A stretch of DNA of 64,000 nucleotides from Candidatus Poribacteria bacterium (GTDB taxonomy: Bacteria > Poribacteria > WGA-4E > WGA-3G). The stretch spans positions 27,199 to 91,198 of the forward strand of contig PYIY01000011.1 of the NCBI GenBank assembly GCA_003635195.1. Reading direction: 5' to 3'. Shown one piece after another: positions 8,993 to 17,720 of this stretch (positions are counted from its first letter, which is position 1; each line of letters begins with the position of its first letter). Both the position numbers and the translations under genes were made by a program. Under the pieces are notes generated by a model. The model was given only the letters and a program-made list of their open reading frames with translations, made no database searches and was not told the DNA's origin.

Positions 8993-9940
8993 ATGGTGAA
9001 AAAAATCCAATCCGTTTTCGTTTTTCTATTCGTATTCAGTTGTAGTACGACCTTGATGGCAAATGAAACGGCGAAAACATATTTTCCGGGGACGTTTGGC
9101 AGCTATTGGGTATATGAAGACCAAGATGGGAATGAATTGACACGCACCATTGATGAAGGCGAAGAGATTGCGGGTGAAACGTATAACATTTTCATTTACG
9201 AACCTGACATAGAAGACTGGGCAAATTACGCTTATCACTTTCTGCCTTCACTGTATAGTGTTAATGATGAAGGTATTACCTGTCTGATCGGTGATGAAAT
9301 AGAAAAAACGACCAAGGCATGCCTTATTAAACAGATGGAAGTTTTGACCAAGATGACAAAAAAAATGGTAGAGGACAACCCGCCACCCGAGGCACCTAAT
9401 CTCTCCTTTGATATCAATTATGAAGTCAACGTCGAGGCGCAGGACGATTTCGCTCTGTTTCCAATTGCCGCAACACCCAACGAAAAATGGGATACAACGC
9501 AGATAAAAGCTAAGGTCTCGATGCAGTATGAAATCCGAGGGGTCCCCGATGAGTTTCTCGGAGCAGATGAGATTCCCAAAATTATATTTGAATTTAACAT
9601 CACTGAAACCGGTAATCTCCTCGGTACAGAAACCGTTGAGACACAGGTGGGCACCTTTGAAGACTGTTTGAAGATCGAATACCGCACAGCAACAACAATG
9701 GAAGTGTTACCGCCGGAACAGCACGTAACAAGTAATCCACCTGGTGAGTCTCTGACGACCTTGTGGCTTGCGCCTAACGTCGGTATTGTCAAGTTTCACC
9801 AAAAGACAGAGGATATATTTCTCAAAACTATACCTACTTCTGAGTTTCCTGAGTTCCATTCTTCAACCGCTGTCAAGACCTTTGAATTAACGAAATATGA
9901 AATCAAAACGACTGAGTCGGAAAGTAACACAAGCGATTAA
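8993..9940 (+). CDS. Exported protein, tandem paralogue 1 of 3
   Basis: I use ATG 8993, 6 nt after AGGAG (8982-8986), which gives 315 aa; a TTG at 8960 would add residues in front of the signal peptide. The signal peptide ends near TLMANE. The mature protein starts with the [16 protein letters not shown] block and ends with GTFEDCLKIEYR and [12 protein letters not shown], all shared with the next two genes. The domain appears beta-rich, like periplasmic LolA or DUF3108-type proteins, but I cannot assign a family. Confidence 0.8.
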   Translation: MVKKIQSVFVFLFVFSCSTTLMANETAKTYFPGTFGSYWVYEDQDGNELTRTIDEGEEIAGETYNIFIYEPDIEDWANYAYHFLPSLYSVNDEGITCLIGDEIEKTTKACLIKQMEVLTKMTKKMVEDNPPPEAPNLSFDINYEVNVEAQDDFALFPIAATPNEKWDTTQIKAKVSMQYEIRGVPDEFLGADEIPKIIFEFNITETGNLLGTETVETQVGTFEDCLKIEYRTATTMEVLPPEQHVTSNPPGESLTTLWLAPNVGIVKFHQKTEDIFLKTIPTSEFPEFHSSTAVKTFELTKYEIKTTESESNTSD

Positions 9941-10006
9941 TGCTGTCTTATGGGCAGTTGCTTGCAGAAATTTGCGAGTTTGTCGAAACAATAAAAGGAA
10001 CCTTTT

Positions 10007-10903
10007 ATGTTGAAAAAAATGCGGTCCGTTTTTGTTCTCTTATTCATCTTCGGTTTCAGCGCGACATTGATGGGAAATGAATGGGCGAATTACTATTTTC
10101 CTGATGCACTCGACAGTTACTGGACCTATGAAGACCAAGACGGTGAGGAATTAACGCGCTACGCCATAGAACCGGAAGAGATTGATGGCGAAACCTATCG
10201 CGCCTTCAGCTATGAACCTGTCTTGGAAGACTGGACGAAGTATCAGTATTATTTTCATCCCTATTTCTACCAAGTCAGTGACGACTGGGTCGCGTTCTTT
10301 GTCGGTGATGATATCGAAAATGCAACACGCGCAGTCACAGAGCAGCAGTGGAACGAGGCTATGGCAGTGATGAAACAACAGTTGAATAATCAACTACCAG
10401 GGGTGAATCTTGACCTGAATGTGACGTACGAACTTGATATACAAGCACAAGACTATTTCTATCTACTGCCGACCCCTGCAACGTTCAATGAAGAGTGGGA
10501 GGCTTCGCGCGTTGATGTGGAAATGGATTTGCAGATCGAGATCAAAAGCGACGTGGGCGGCTTTCCACCAACAAGTCAGGCAATCACAATGTTCCTGACC
10601 CTTATTGAAACTGGAAATGTCACTGGCACTGAGACCGTCGAAACATCTGCCGGTACGTTTGAAGATTGTCTAATAATCGAGTATAGGATGGATGCTGAAA
10701 TAGAAACTCAACCCGATCTACCAGAAGCGAAGACCCTGTTTGCAGATGCATATAAAGGGACATTGACAACGCTCTGGCTTGCTCCGAATGTCGGTATTGT
10801 TAAAATGCTGCAAGAATCCGAAAATAGCGACACCGTCAAAACGCTTGAATTAATAAACTATGAAATCAAATCCACTGAATCAGAAAGCGGTGAAGGCAAT
10901 TAA
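10007..10903 (+). CDS. Exported protein, tandem paralogue 2 of 3
   Basis: This 298-aa product starts at ATG 10007 after AAAAGGAA. Its signal peptide (MLKKMRSVFVLLFIFGFS) is followed by [20 protein letters not shown], close to copy 3 and more distant from copy 1. The C-terminal blocks [12 protein letters not shown] and [12 protein letters not shown] are conserved. The tract at about residues 115-150, rich in Gln and hydrophobic residues, is the most variable part. Function is unknown; a periplasmic or surface location is inferred from the signal peptide. Confidence 0.8.
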   Translation: MLKKMRSVFVLLFIFGFSATLMGNEWANYYFPDALDSYWTYEDQDGEELTRYAIEPEEIDGETYRAFSYEPVLEDWTKYQYYFHPYFYQVSDDWVAFFVGDDIENATRAVTEQQWNEAMAVMKQQLNNQLPGVNLDLNVTYELDIQAQDYFYLLPTPATFNEEWEASRVDVEMDLQIEIKSDVGGFPPTSQAITMFLTLIETGNVTGTETVETSAGTFEDCLIIEYRMDAEIETQPDLPEAKTLFADAYKGTLTTLWLAPNVGIVKMLQESENSDTVKTLELINYEIKSTESESGEGN

Positions 10904-10967
10904 CCGTTTCTGAAGTAACGCTTTCGGGAACTTGAAGGTTTGCCGAGAGCCGCAAAAGGAATCTCTT

Positions 10968-11894
10968 ATGTTGAAAAAGATGCAGCCTATTTTTCTGCTT
11001 TTACTCATTTTCGGTTTAAGCACGATGTCAGTCGGGAATGAATGGGCAAACTACTATTTTCCAGATACCGTCGGCAGCTACTGGACCTATGAAGACCAAG
11101 ACGGGAACGAATTAACACGCTACGCCATAGAGCCTGAAGATATTGATGGTGAAACCTATCGCGCCTTTAGTTACGATCCCGCCTTGGAGGATTGGGCGGA
11201 CTTTGAACATTACATCCACCCTTATTTTTATCAGGTCGGGGATGACTGGGTCGCGTACTTTGTCGGTGCTGAAATCGAAAACGGACTTAAAGCACACACA
11301 GCGCAAGAGATGGAAGAAGCGCTTCCTATACTCCGTGAACAGATGCTCGGCGGGGCACCTGAAGGCGCAGCGGTTTCCCTTGATTTGAGCTACGATGTTG
11401 AGGTGGAATCGGCGGACTATTTCTATCTGCTACCGACACCTATTACATACAATGAAGAATGGACAGCTCTCGAACTAAATGTCGCGCTGACCATCACTAT
11501 GGATATCCAAGGAGCACCTGTGGATCTACCGGGCGGTGCGCCGACTATCAAAACCCATAGCACCATTATTGAGACTGGCGTCGTCACTGGCACAGAAACC
11601 GTCGAAACACCTGCTGGCACGTTTGAGGATTGCTTGATAATTGAATACCAGACGGATGAAACAACCCAAGTGACCATATCTATGCCTGGGGCCCCACAAC
11701 AAGACCCTGAAGAACGGGAAGCGACCACTATAACAACGCTCTGGTTGGCACCTAACGTCGGGATCGTCAAATTCAGTCATGAGCATCCAGAGGCTGATGA
11801 AGCAAAGGAGCAGCTCGGATTGGAACCCGACGGAGAGATCACCCTTGAACTCACGAACTACGAAATCAAAGGCTCGCCTTCGGAGGATGAATGA
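10968..11894 (+). CDS. Exported protein, tandem paralogue 3 of 3
   Basis: ATG 10968 follows AAAAGGAA and gives 308 aa with a signal peptide like that of copy 2; a TTG at 10932 is less likely. The domain blocks [32 protein letters not shown] and [12 protein letters not shown] match the other copies. Its stop overlaps the hemB start as ATGA at 11891-11894, so it is probably translationally coupled to hemB. That overlap is the main hint that the family might relate to tetrapyrrole metabolism or envelope heme handling, and it is weak. Confidence 0.8.
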   Translation: MLKKMQPIFLLLLIFGLSTMSVGNEWANYYFPDTVGSYWTYEDQDGNELTRYAIEPEDIDGETYRAFSYDPALEDWADFEHYIHPYFYQVGDDWVAYFVGAEIENGLKAHTAQEMEEALPILREQMLGGAPEGAAVSLDLSYDVEVESADYFYLLPTPITYNEEWTALELNVALTITMDIQGAPVDLPGGAPTIKTHSTIIETGVVTGTETVETPAGTFEDCLIIEYQTDETTQVTISMPGAPQQDPEEREATTITTLWLAPNVGIVKFSHEHPEADEAKEQLGLEPDGEITLELTNYEIKGSPSEDE

Positions 11895-12877
11895 GCACCT
11901 TCCCGATCTATCGACCGCGACGACTGCGCGCGAATGAAAACCTGCGGCGACTCGTTCGCGAAACAGCACTTTCCGTTGATGATCTCATTTATCCGATGTT
12001 CGTTGTTCATGGACATAATACCGCAACTGAAATTTCTTCGATGCCCGGCTGCTATCAATACTCGGTTGACAGACTTGTCACCGCCGCAAAGGAACTCATT
12101 GCACTCGGAATTCCTGGAACAATTCTGTTCGGCATCCCAGCGGCGAAAGACCCACTCGGCACTGAGGCTTATGCCGATGACGGTATCATTCAACTCGCGG
12201 TCCAAGCACTCAAAGATGCTGTGCCTGATCTCCTTGTGATGACAGATGTCTGTCTCTGTGAATATACCGACCATGGGCATTGTGGTGTCATTGAAGATAG
12301 CGAAGTAAAAAACGACCCGACGCTGGAACTCCTCGTTAAGGAGAGTCTCTCACATGCTCGCGCCGGTGCTGATGTTATTGCGCCTTCAGATATGATGGAC
12401 GGTCGCGTCGGCGCAATTCGAGACGCATTGGACGAAAACGGGTATGAAAATATACCCATTATGGCATACGCTGCGAAATATGCCTCGGCATTTTACGGTC
12501 CCTTTCGCGAAGCCGCGGAATCCGCACCGCAATTTGGGGACCGCCGCTCCTATCAGATGGACCCAGCGAATACAGAGGAAGCACTACGGGAAGTCGCATT
12601 GGATATTCAGGAAGGGGCAGACATCCTCATGGTGAAACCCGCACTCTCTTATCTTGATGTTATCCATCGGGTCAAGACAGAATTTCAGGTGCCTGTTGCC
12701 GCCTATAACGTTAGCGGAGAATATGCTATGGTTAAAGCAGCGGCGCAGAACGGTTGGATCGACGAGGAGCGGGTCGCATTGGAACTTTTAACAAGCATCA
12801 AGCGCGCGGGCGCGGATATGATTTTAACCTATTTCGCAAAATCAGTAGCCAGTGGCCAGTGGTCAGTAACCAGTTAA
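11891..12877 (+). CDS. hemB: Porphobilinogen synthase (delta-aminolevulinate dehydratase)
   Basis: This 328-aa protein condenses two 5-aminolevulinates to porphobilinogen. The zinc-site cysteines are in [14 protein letters not shown] (about residues 119-132), the Zn-dependent type. The Schiff-base lysines are in [16 protein letters not shown] and [12 protein letters not shown]. The family core ends at ILTYFAK. The last 11 residues ([11 protein letters not shown]) are encoded by the left arm of an intergenic repeat, so the native C-terminus has been extended by repeat sequence. The ATGA overlap with the previous gene suggests coupling. Confidence 0.97.
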   Translation: MSTFPIYRPRRLRANENLRRLVRETALSVDDLIYPMFVVHGHNTATEISSMPGCYQYSVDRLVTAAKELIALGIPGTILFGIPAAKDPLGTEAYADDGIIQLAVQALKDAVPDLLVMTDVCLCEYTDHGHCGVIEDSEVKNDPTLELLVKESLSHARAGADVIAPSDMMDGRVGAIRDALDENGYENIPIMAYAAKYASAFYGPFREAAESAPQFGDRRSYQMDPANTEEALREVALDIQEGADILMVKPALSYLDVIHRVKTEFQVPVAAYNVSGEYAMVKAAAQNGWIDEERVALELLTSIKRAGADMILTYFAKSVASGQWSVTS

Positions 12878-12940
12878 GAGACGTTAGATTAACCTAATAT
12901 TTTCTTTAACTGGTAACTGGTAACTGGTAACTGGTAACTT
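12844..12940. repeat. Heptamer hairpin repeat 1 (hemB-hemL junction)
   Basis: The left arm (12844-12877) consists of CCAGTGGCCAGT / CAGTAACCAGTTAA units. The right arm (12905-12940) is a tandem run of TAACTGG heptamers. The arms are complementary around a loop of about 27 nt. The left arm encodes the end of HemB, and the right arm lies just before the GGAGG of hemL. Confidence 0.85.
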
Positions 12941-12956
12941 CCCTGGAGGAAATGCT

Positions 12957-14243
12957 TTGGAGAGCAGTAAATCTTTGGCTGCATGGCAAAAGGCACAACA
13001 GTTTATCCCCGGCGGGGTCAACAGTCCCGTCCGAAATTTCAGCAAGGTCGGCGGGCATCCACGCTTCATCGCACGTGGCGAAGGTTCAAAAATATACGAT
13101 GTTGATGGAAACGCATATATTGACTATGTCGCCTCTTGGGGGCCTTTAGTTTTAGGGCATGCGCATCCGAGCGTTGTGGAGGCTATCAGTACAGCAGCGT
13201 TGAACGGCACGAGTTTCGGGGCACCAACACTATTGGAAACAGAACTCGCCGAAACCATTGTCAATGCTGTGCCTTCGATTGAAAAGGTGCGGCTCGTCAA
13301 TTCCGGTACCGAAGCCACAATGAGCGCAATTCGTGTCGCACGCGGGTATACCGGTCGCGATAAAATCCTTAAAATCGACGGATGCTACCACGGTCATGTG
13401 GACTACCTGTTGGCAAAAGCCGGTTCTGGGGTCGCAACGTTTGGGCTTTCTGATAGTGGCGGCGTGCCAGAGGATTTCGCACGGAATACACTCACTGTCC
13501 CCTTTAACAATCCCGATGCTGTCCGCGAAGCGATAGAAGCCAACCCAGACGAAATCGCCTGTCTCATTCTCGAACCGATTATGGGGAACATGGGTATCAT
13601 CCCGCCGCATGACGGGTACCTCAATCAACTCCGTGAAATCACCGAAGCACACGGTATCGTACTCATCTTTGACGAAGTTATCACCGGCTTTCGAGTGGCG
13701 TACGGCGGTGCCCAAACTTACTACAACGTCACACCCGACATGACCTGTTTAGGGAAAATTATCGGTGGCGGTTTACCTGTTGGGGCGTACGGTGGAAAAC
13801 GGGAGATTATGCAGTGTGTCGCCCCAGAAGGCGAGGTCTATCAGGCAGGAACGTTGTCCGGTAACCCTTTAGCCGTTACAGCGGGGATCACAACACTTAA
13901 AAGGCTTGCGGAACCGGGGGTTTATGAACAACTCGAAACCAGAGCTGCAGCCCTCGCTGATGGTCTCGCTGAAGCAACCGAAAAACACGGCGTTGATGCT
14001 TGGCATAGCCGCGTCGGTTCGATGCTGATGCTCTACTTCACACCGGAGACCGTTACGGATGCCGATGGCGCACGTACAGCGGATACTGAACGCTTTGAAC
14101 GCTACTTCTGGGGGCTCGTAGAGCGCGGGGTCTATGTCGCGCCCTCACAGTTCGAGGCGGGGTTCGTCTCTTTGGTCCATTCTGAAGACGATATCAACAA
14201 AACCGTTCAAGCCGCAACACAGGTACTGGCGAATCTTGTTTAG
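12957..14243 (+). CDS. hemL: Glutamate-1-semialdehyde 2,1-aminomutase
   Basis: This 428-aa PLP enzyme forms 5-aminolevulinate, so the organism uses the C5 route together with HemA. The start is TTG 12957, 7 nt after GGAGG (12945-12949). Seen motifs are [13 protein letters not shown] near the N-terminus, [15 protein letters not shown] for phosphate binding, [14 protein letters not shown], and the PLP lysine in [17 protein letters not shown]. The C-terminal [15 protein letters not shown] is typical. Length matches the family. It sits directly after hemB. Confidence 0.97.
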   Translation: MESSKSLAAWQKAQQFIPGGVNSPVRNFSKVGGHPRFIARGEGSKIYDVDGNAYIDYVASWGPLVLGHAHPSVVEAISTAALNGTSFGAPTLLETELAETIVNAVPSIEKVRLVNSGTEATMSAIRVARGYTGRDKILKIDGCYHGHVDYLLAKAGSGVATFGLSDSGGVPEDFARNTLTVPFNNPDAVREAIEANPDEIACLILEPIMGNMGIIPPHDGYLNQLREITEAHGIVLIFDEVITGFRVAYGGAQTYYNVTPDMTCLGKIIGGGLPVGAYGGKREIMQCVAPEGEVYQAGTLSGNPLAVTAGITTLKRLAEPGVYEQLETRAAALADGLAEATEKHGVDAWHSRVGSMLMLYFTPETVTDADGARTADTERFERYFWGLVERGVYVAPSQFEAGFVSLVHSEDDINKTVQAATQVLANLV

Positions 14244-14296
14244 GAGTTTTCATGCTTCGCAGTGAGAACAGTTTTCAGTAAAGAAGTGGTTTCCGG

Positions 14297-14344
14297 TGTC
14301 CAGTTGCCAGAAAGGACACATCTGGTAACTGGTAACTGGTAACT
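14297..14344. repeat. Heptamer hairpin repeat 2 (hemL-polyprenyl synthase junction)
   Basis: The right arm 14322-14344 consists of three TAACTGG-type units. A shorter, degraded left arm (GTGTCCAGTTGCCAG, from 14297) precedes it. The downstream ATG is at 14360, with only an A/T-rich stretch between and no clear ribosome site. Confidence 0.75.
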
Positions 14345-14359
14345 AAAAACTATTACATT

Positions 14360-15343
14360 ATGTCCAACTTTGATCAAATTGTTAGATTAATTACCGATGA
14401 CCTGAGTGCCGTTGAGGTGAAACTCACGGAACACACCGCCAGCGAGTATAGTTTCGTTGATATGGCAGTCCAACATGTTGTAGAAGGCGGTGGCAAACGG
14501 CTTCGTCCTATTCTCGTTGTGCTTTCTGCCAAAGTCTGCGGATATGAAGGCAGCGACGCACACACGCTTGCGGCTGTCGTTGAACTCATCCATGTCGCAT
14601 CGCTTGTTCATGACGATGTGCTTGATGAAGCCGCCATCCGCCGTGGACGTGAGACGTTACAGACAAAATGGGGCAATAAAGTCGCTGTCCTCGTCGGCGA
14701 TTATCTCCATGCACGGGTCCTCTCTATGCTCGTCTCCCGACGTGCCGATGATCCAGCAATGGCAATTCTCGCTGATACCACACAGGCGATGTGTGAAGGT
14801 GAAGTCATACATGCCTACAAAAGTGGTGATTTTGACATCTCCGAAGCCGAATACCTCAAAATCATCAGTTTCAAAACCGGTAAATTGATCGCTGCGTCCT
14901 GTACCCTCGGCGCACACCTCGGAAACCCAACGGATACACAGCAGGTTGAAGCACTCACAACCTACGGGCAGCAAATTGGCACGGCTTTCCAAATTGTCGA
15001 TGATGTGCTTGATTTCACAGAGGATGCTGATAAATTAGGAAAAAACACATTCGGTGATCTTCGTGAAGGAAAACTTACTTTTCCAATCATTTATGCTCGA
15101 ACTGTTTGTGATGATGATGAAAAGCAGATGCTGGAAAAGGTGCTAAATCCTAACACGGACGAAGCCGAAGCGATTACTTTTGTTGAGGCTCTGTTCCAAC
15201 GGTATGGTGTTGAGACCCATTGTCTAAAGGTCGCCCAGGACTATGCTGACCGTGCGAAAGCAGCGTTGACAGCCTTACCTGAGACGCCAGCCCGCGTCGC
15301 ACTGGAACAACTCGCAGACTATGTCGTTTCACGCGAGTCATGA
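14360..15343 (+). CDS. Polyprenyl diphosphate synthase (trans-isoprenyl, long chain)
   Basis: This 327-aa protein has the first aspartate-rich motif in VHDDVLDEAAIRRG and the second in QIVDDVLDFTEDADKLGKN, as well as GGGKRLRP near the N-terminus. It resembles octaprenyl/heptaprenyl diphosphate synthases (IspB/HepT type), which make quinone side chains. Its place in a heme cluster fits shared respiratory-chain cofactor supply. The precise chain length cannot be read. No Shine-Dalgarno is visible before ATG 14360; the heptamer repeat lies there instead. Confidence 0.93.
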   Translation: MSNFDQIVRLITDDLSAVEVKLTEHTASEYSFVDMAVQHVVEGGGKRLRPILVVLSAKVCGYEGSDAHTLAAVVELIHVASLVHDDVLDEAAIRRGRETLQTKWGNKVAVLVGDYLHARVLSMLVSRRADDPAMAILADTTQAMCEGEVIHAYKSGDFDISEAEYLKIISFKTGKLIAASCTLGAHLGNPTDTQQVEALTTYGQQIGTAFQIVDDVLDFTEDADKLGKNTFGDLREGKLTFPIIYARTVCDDDEKQMLEKVLNPNTDEAEAITFVEALFQRYGVETHCLKVAQDYADRAKAALTALPETPARVALEQLADYVVSRES

Positions 15344-15349
15344 GGAATG

Positions 15350-15430
15350 GCTATCAGTTGTCGGCTACCGGCTGTCGGTTAAAGAGATTTTTGATGAATC
15401 AGACCACCTCTTAACTGACAACTGATAACT
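15350..15430. repeat. Heptamer hairpin repeat 3, diverged (before precorrin-2 dehydrogenase gene)
   Basis: The left arm (15350-15386, ending in CGGTTAAAGAG) and the right arm (15409-15430, CTCTTAACTGACAACTGATA) are imperfectly complementary. The right arm keeps the TAACTG core in diverged form (TAACTGACAACTGATAACT). It ends 9 nt before the ATG of the next gene. Confidence 0.7.
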
Positions 15431-15438
15431 ATTATAGA

Positions 15439-16626
15439 ATGTTTTACCCAGCGTACATAAACCTTCAAGACCGGAAATGCCTCGTTGTCGGGGGCGGAAC
15501 AGTTGCTGAGCGGAAAGTCGTCGCGATGCTCATCAGCGGTGGCGATGTCACTGTGATTAGTCCGGACGCAACGGAATTGCTGACCTACCTTGCCCAGATC
15601 GGCACGATTCGCTGGCACAAACGACAACTCAGAGCAGGTGACACGCACGGCTATTTCCTTGTCTGCGCCGCTACCGACTTTACGGATATTAACTCGGCTG
15701 TTTTTGAGGAAGCATACGGGAAGCACAAAATTCGTTTAGTTAACGTCGTTGACGTTATCCCACAATGCACCTTCGCCGCCGCCTCTGTTGTAACGGATGG
15801 CGAACTGATGCTCAGCATCTCAACAAGTGGTAAAAGTCCTGCAACGAGCCGCCGTATCCGTGAATATTTTGAGGATGTTCTACATGCGTCTTCATTATAC
15901 ACACTCGGATATGAAGATGGAGAACCGGTACCGATTGAGAACCAAGGACTACCTTATCCTGTCTATCTGCTATTGGAAAATCGTACGTGTGTTGTCTTCT
16001 GTGAGCAGAAAACACCGGAGGTTGAACGCCGCATCTCCCTGCTAAACCGATGTGGTGCGTCTGTTGTCTATCCGACACCCGACGAAGTAAAATCGCATTA
16101 TTTTGATGATGCGTTCCTTGTGATTGCTGACAACTCCACCGTTGTAAATACATCTTGTGGGAGTGATGCTGCATTCATTCGTGAATATCTTGATGAACCG
16201 AGTGCTGGCACCTACTTCACCCCGGATCTTGTGATAGATGGAAATCTAATAATTAGCGTATCAACTCGAGACGGTAAAGATATTGACAAAGCGAAACGGC
16301 TTCATAAGAAACTCGCCAACCAGTTTGAAAACAACGGCTATGGTGCATTTATCGAATTCCTTGGCGCGCGTCGTTCTGAGATTCTCAAGGCTTTGCCAAC
16401 GCCTAAAAAACGTGCCGACTTCTTTGAAGTGCTTATCAATACCGTAGAAGATTCGATATCGGGGTTACAAACCCCTCCCACAACATGCTGTCTCGGTCTC
16501 ACAAATCCTGAATGTTCTGCGGAATGCCTTTTCAACTGGGTTCGGCACGACAATGTGGAACGCGCCGATACCGTTACAACAAACCTGTTGGAGTCGCATA
16601 GCGGGGACAGAATGTGCAACCAATAG
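15439..16626 (+). CDS. Tandem-duplicated precorrin-2 dehydrogenase-like protein
   Basis: This 395-aa product is about twice the length of a single SirC/Met8-type domain. Residues 1-150 are a good precorrin-2 dehydrogenase domain: YPAYINLQDRKCLVVGGGTVAERKV for NAD binding, then IPQCTFAAASVV and LMLSISTSGKSPATSRRIRE. Residues 171-340 repeat the plan (YPVYLLLENRTCVVF, GTYFTPDLVIDGNLIISVST), but the glycine-rich loop has become CEQKTPEVERR, so the second copy probably does not bind NAD. A Cys-rich tail (TTCCLGLTNPECSAEC, 348-363) follows. Domain 1 would oxidise precorrin-2 to sirohydrochlorin; whether ferrochelation occurs is unknown. Confidence 0.85.
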   Translation: MFYPAYINLQDRKCLVVGGGTVAERKVVAMLISGGDVTVISPDATELLTYLAQIGTIRWHKRQLRAGDTHGYFLVCAATDFTDINSAVFEEAYGKHKIRLVNVVDVIPQCTFAAASVVTDGELMLSISTSGKSPATSRRIREYFEDVLHASSLYTLGYEDGEPVPIENQGLPYPVYLLLENRTCVVFCEQKTPEVERRISLLNRCGASVVYPTPDEVKSHYFDDAFLVIADNSTVVNTSCGSDAAFIREYLDEPSAGTYFTPDLVIDGNLIISVSTRDGKDIDKAKRLHKKLANQFENNGYGAFIEFLGARRSEILKALPTPKKRADFFEVLINTVEDSISGLQTPPTTCCLGLTNPECSAECLFNWVRHDNVERADTVTTNLLESHSGDRMCNQ

Positions 16627-16754
16627 ACGCACCGCTGGTGAGATTAGCAAACCGCCCCAGCAATGTCCAGAACGGTTTAATCTAATCGGAAACCGGTTTT
16701 GGTTCTCACTGCGAAGCAGGACAAAACCGAGCAGAAACCTCCATATTTAAAAAT

Positions 16755-17597
16755 ATGATAAATTTTTTGTTTCTTGTTACCCTTCTAATATACTTAGCAG
16801 CAAGCATTTTTCAGACGCTCTCGTTGGCTATCAGTAACCGGAGCGAAGCGGCTATCATCCGTCCAACGATTGAGCGAATCGCTTTTTGGGGAACCAGTAT
16901 CGGTTTCGCTTTTCTGAGCCTTTTTATTCCCTTATGGTGGCTAACGCAAGGGCATTTTCCGATGACGCACTGGACCGACTCCACCGCTTTCTTTGCCTGG
17001 GCGATCACACTGATCTACCTCATCATCGTGCGTCTGACGCATCTCCGCACACTCGGTAGTTTTGTGATGCCTGTTGCGTTTATTGCCATACTTATCTCAT
17101 ATAGTTTCGCGACACACACGGCTGCGCTCCCGGAACCGTTGCAAAACTATTGGCTCTTGGCACACACCACCCTCATTTTTATTGGTTACGCCGCTTTCAT
17201 CGCTGCATTTGGGTTTGGATTGATGTATTTGATAGCCGAGCGGAAAATCCGCAAAAAAACGGATACACTGCTCGACAATCTGCTACCTTCCCTCGGTATC
17301 TCCGATGAACTCGGCTATCGCTGTACAATCCTCGGTGTGATTCTACTGACAATGGGTGTCATTGTCGGGAGTCTCTGGACCCAGTATATCCGAGATGTCC
17401 CGTGGAAATGGCTCGATGCAAAGGTAATCTCCACCTTGATGACGTGGCTCATCTATGTCCTCCAAATTGGTCTCCGTCAATTTTGGGGTTGGCACGGACG
17501 TAGGGCAGCCTATGCCGCAATCATCGGTTTTGTCGCTGTACTCTGTACCTACGTCGGTGTTGATCTCTTTTTAGACAGCATGCATACATATCGGTAG
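16755..17597 (+). CDS. hemX: HemX / CcsA-type integral membrane protein
   Basis: This 280-aa protein has about eight hydrophobic segments. It resembles the CcsA/CcmC cytochrome-c-assembly superfamily: YWLLAHTTLIFIGYAAFIAA, LIAERKIR, GSLWTQYIRDVPWKWLDAKV (a degenerate tryptophan-rich WWD region) and GWHGRRAAYAAIIGF at the end. A CcsA-like gene directly upstream of hemA is the known hemX arrangement, and Bacillus HemX lowers HemA protein levels. HemA control is therefore inferred; a heme-handling role is the alternative. No clear ribosome site precedes ATG 16755. Confidence 0.82.
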   Translation: MINFLFLVTLLIYLAASIFQTLSLAISNRSEAAIIRPTIERIAFWGTSIGFAFLSLFIPLWWLTQGHFPMTHWTDSTAFFAWAITLIYLIIVRLTHLRTLGSFVMPVAFIAILISYSFATHTAALPEPLQNYWLLAHTTLIFIGYAAFIAAFGFGLMYLIAERKIRKKTDTLLDNLLPSLGISDELGYRCTILGVILLTMGVIVGSLWTQYIRDVPWKWLDAKVISTLMTWLIYVLQIGLRQFWGWHGRRAAYAAIIGFVAVLCTYVGVDLFLDSMHTYR

Positions 17598-17639
17598 TTT
17601 TCTTGGGTAGCGGCAATCTCTGAATCACGATTTCCGAAT

Positions 17640-17668
17640 TTGACACAACTGCTGATATGTGATATAAT
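17640..17668 (+). promoter_or_regulatory. Consensus sigma70 promoter before hemA
   Basis: TTGACA (17640-17645) and TATAAT (17663-17668) are separated by exactly 17 bp, an exact match to the vegetative consensus. It lies 52 nt upstream of the chosen hemA start. hemA-hemC-cobA/hemD can therefore be transcribed apart from the upstream hemB part of the cluster. Confidence 0.8.
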
Positions 17669-17720
17669 TTACGGAGTATATAAATAACGTTTCACCTTTT
17701 TAGATCTTTTGGCTAAAGGA

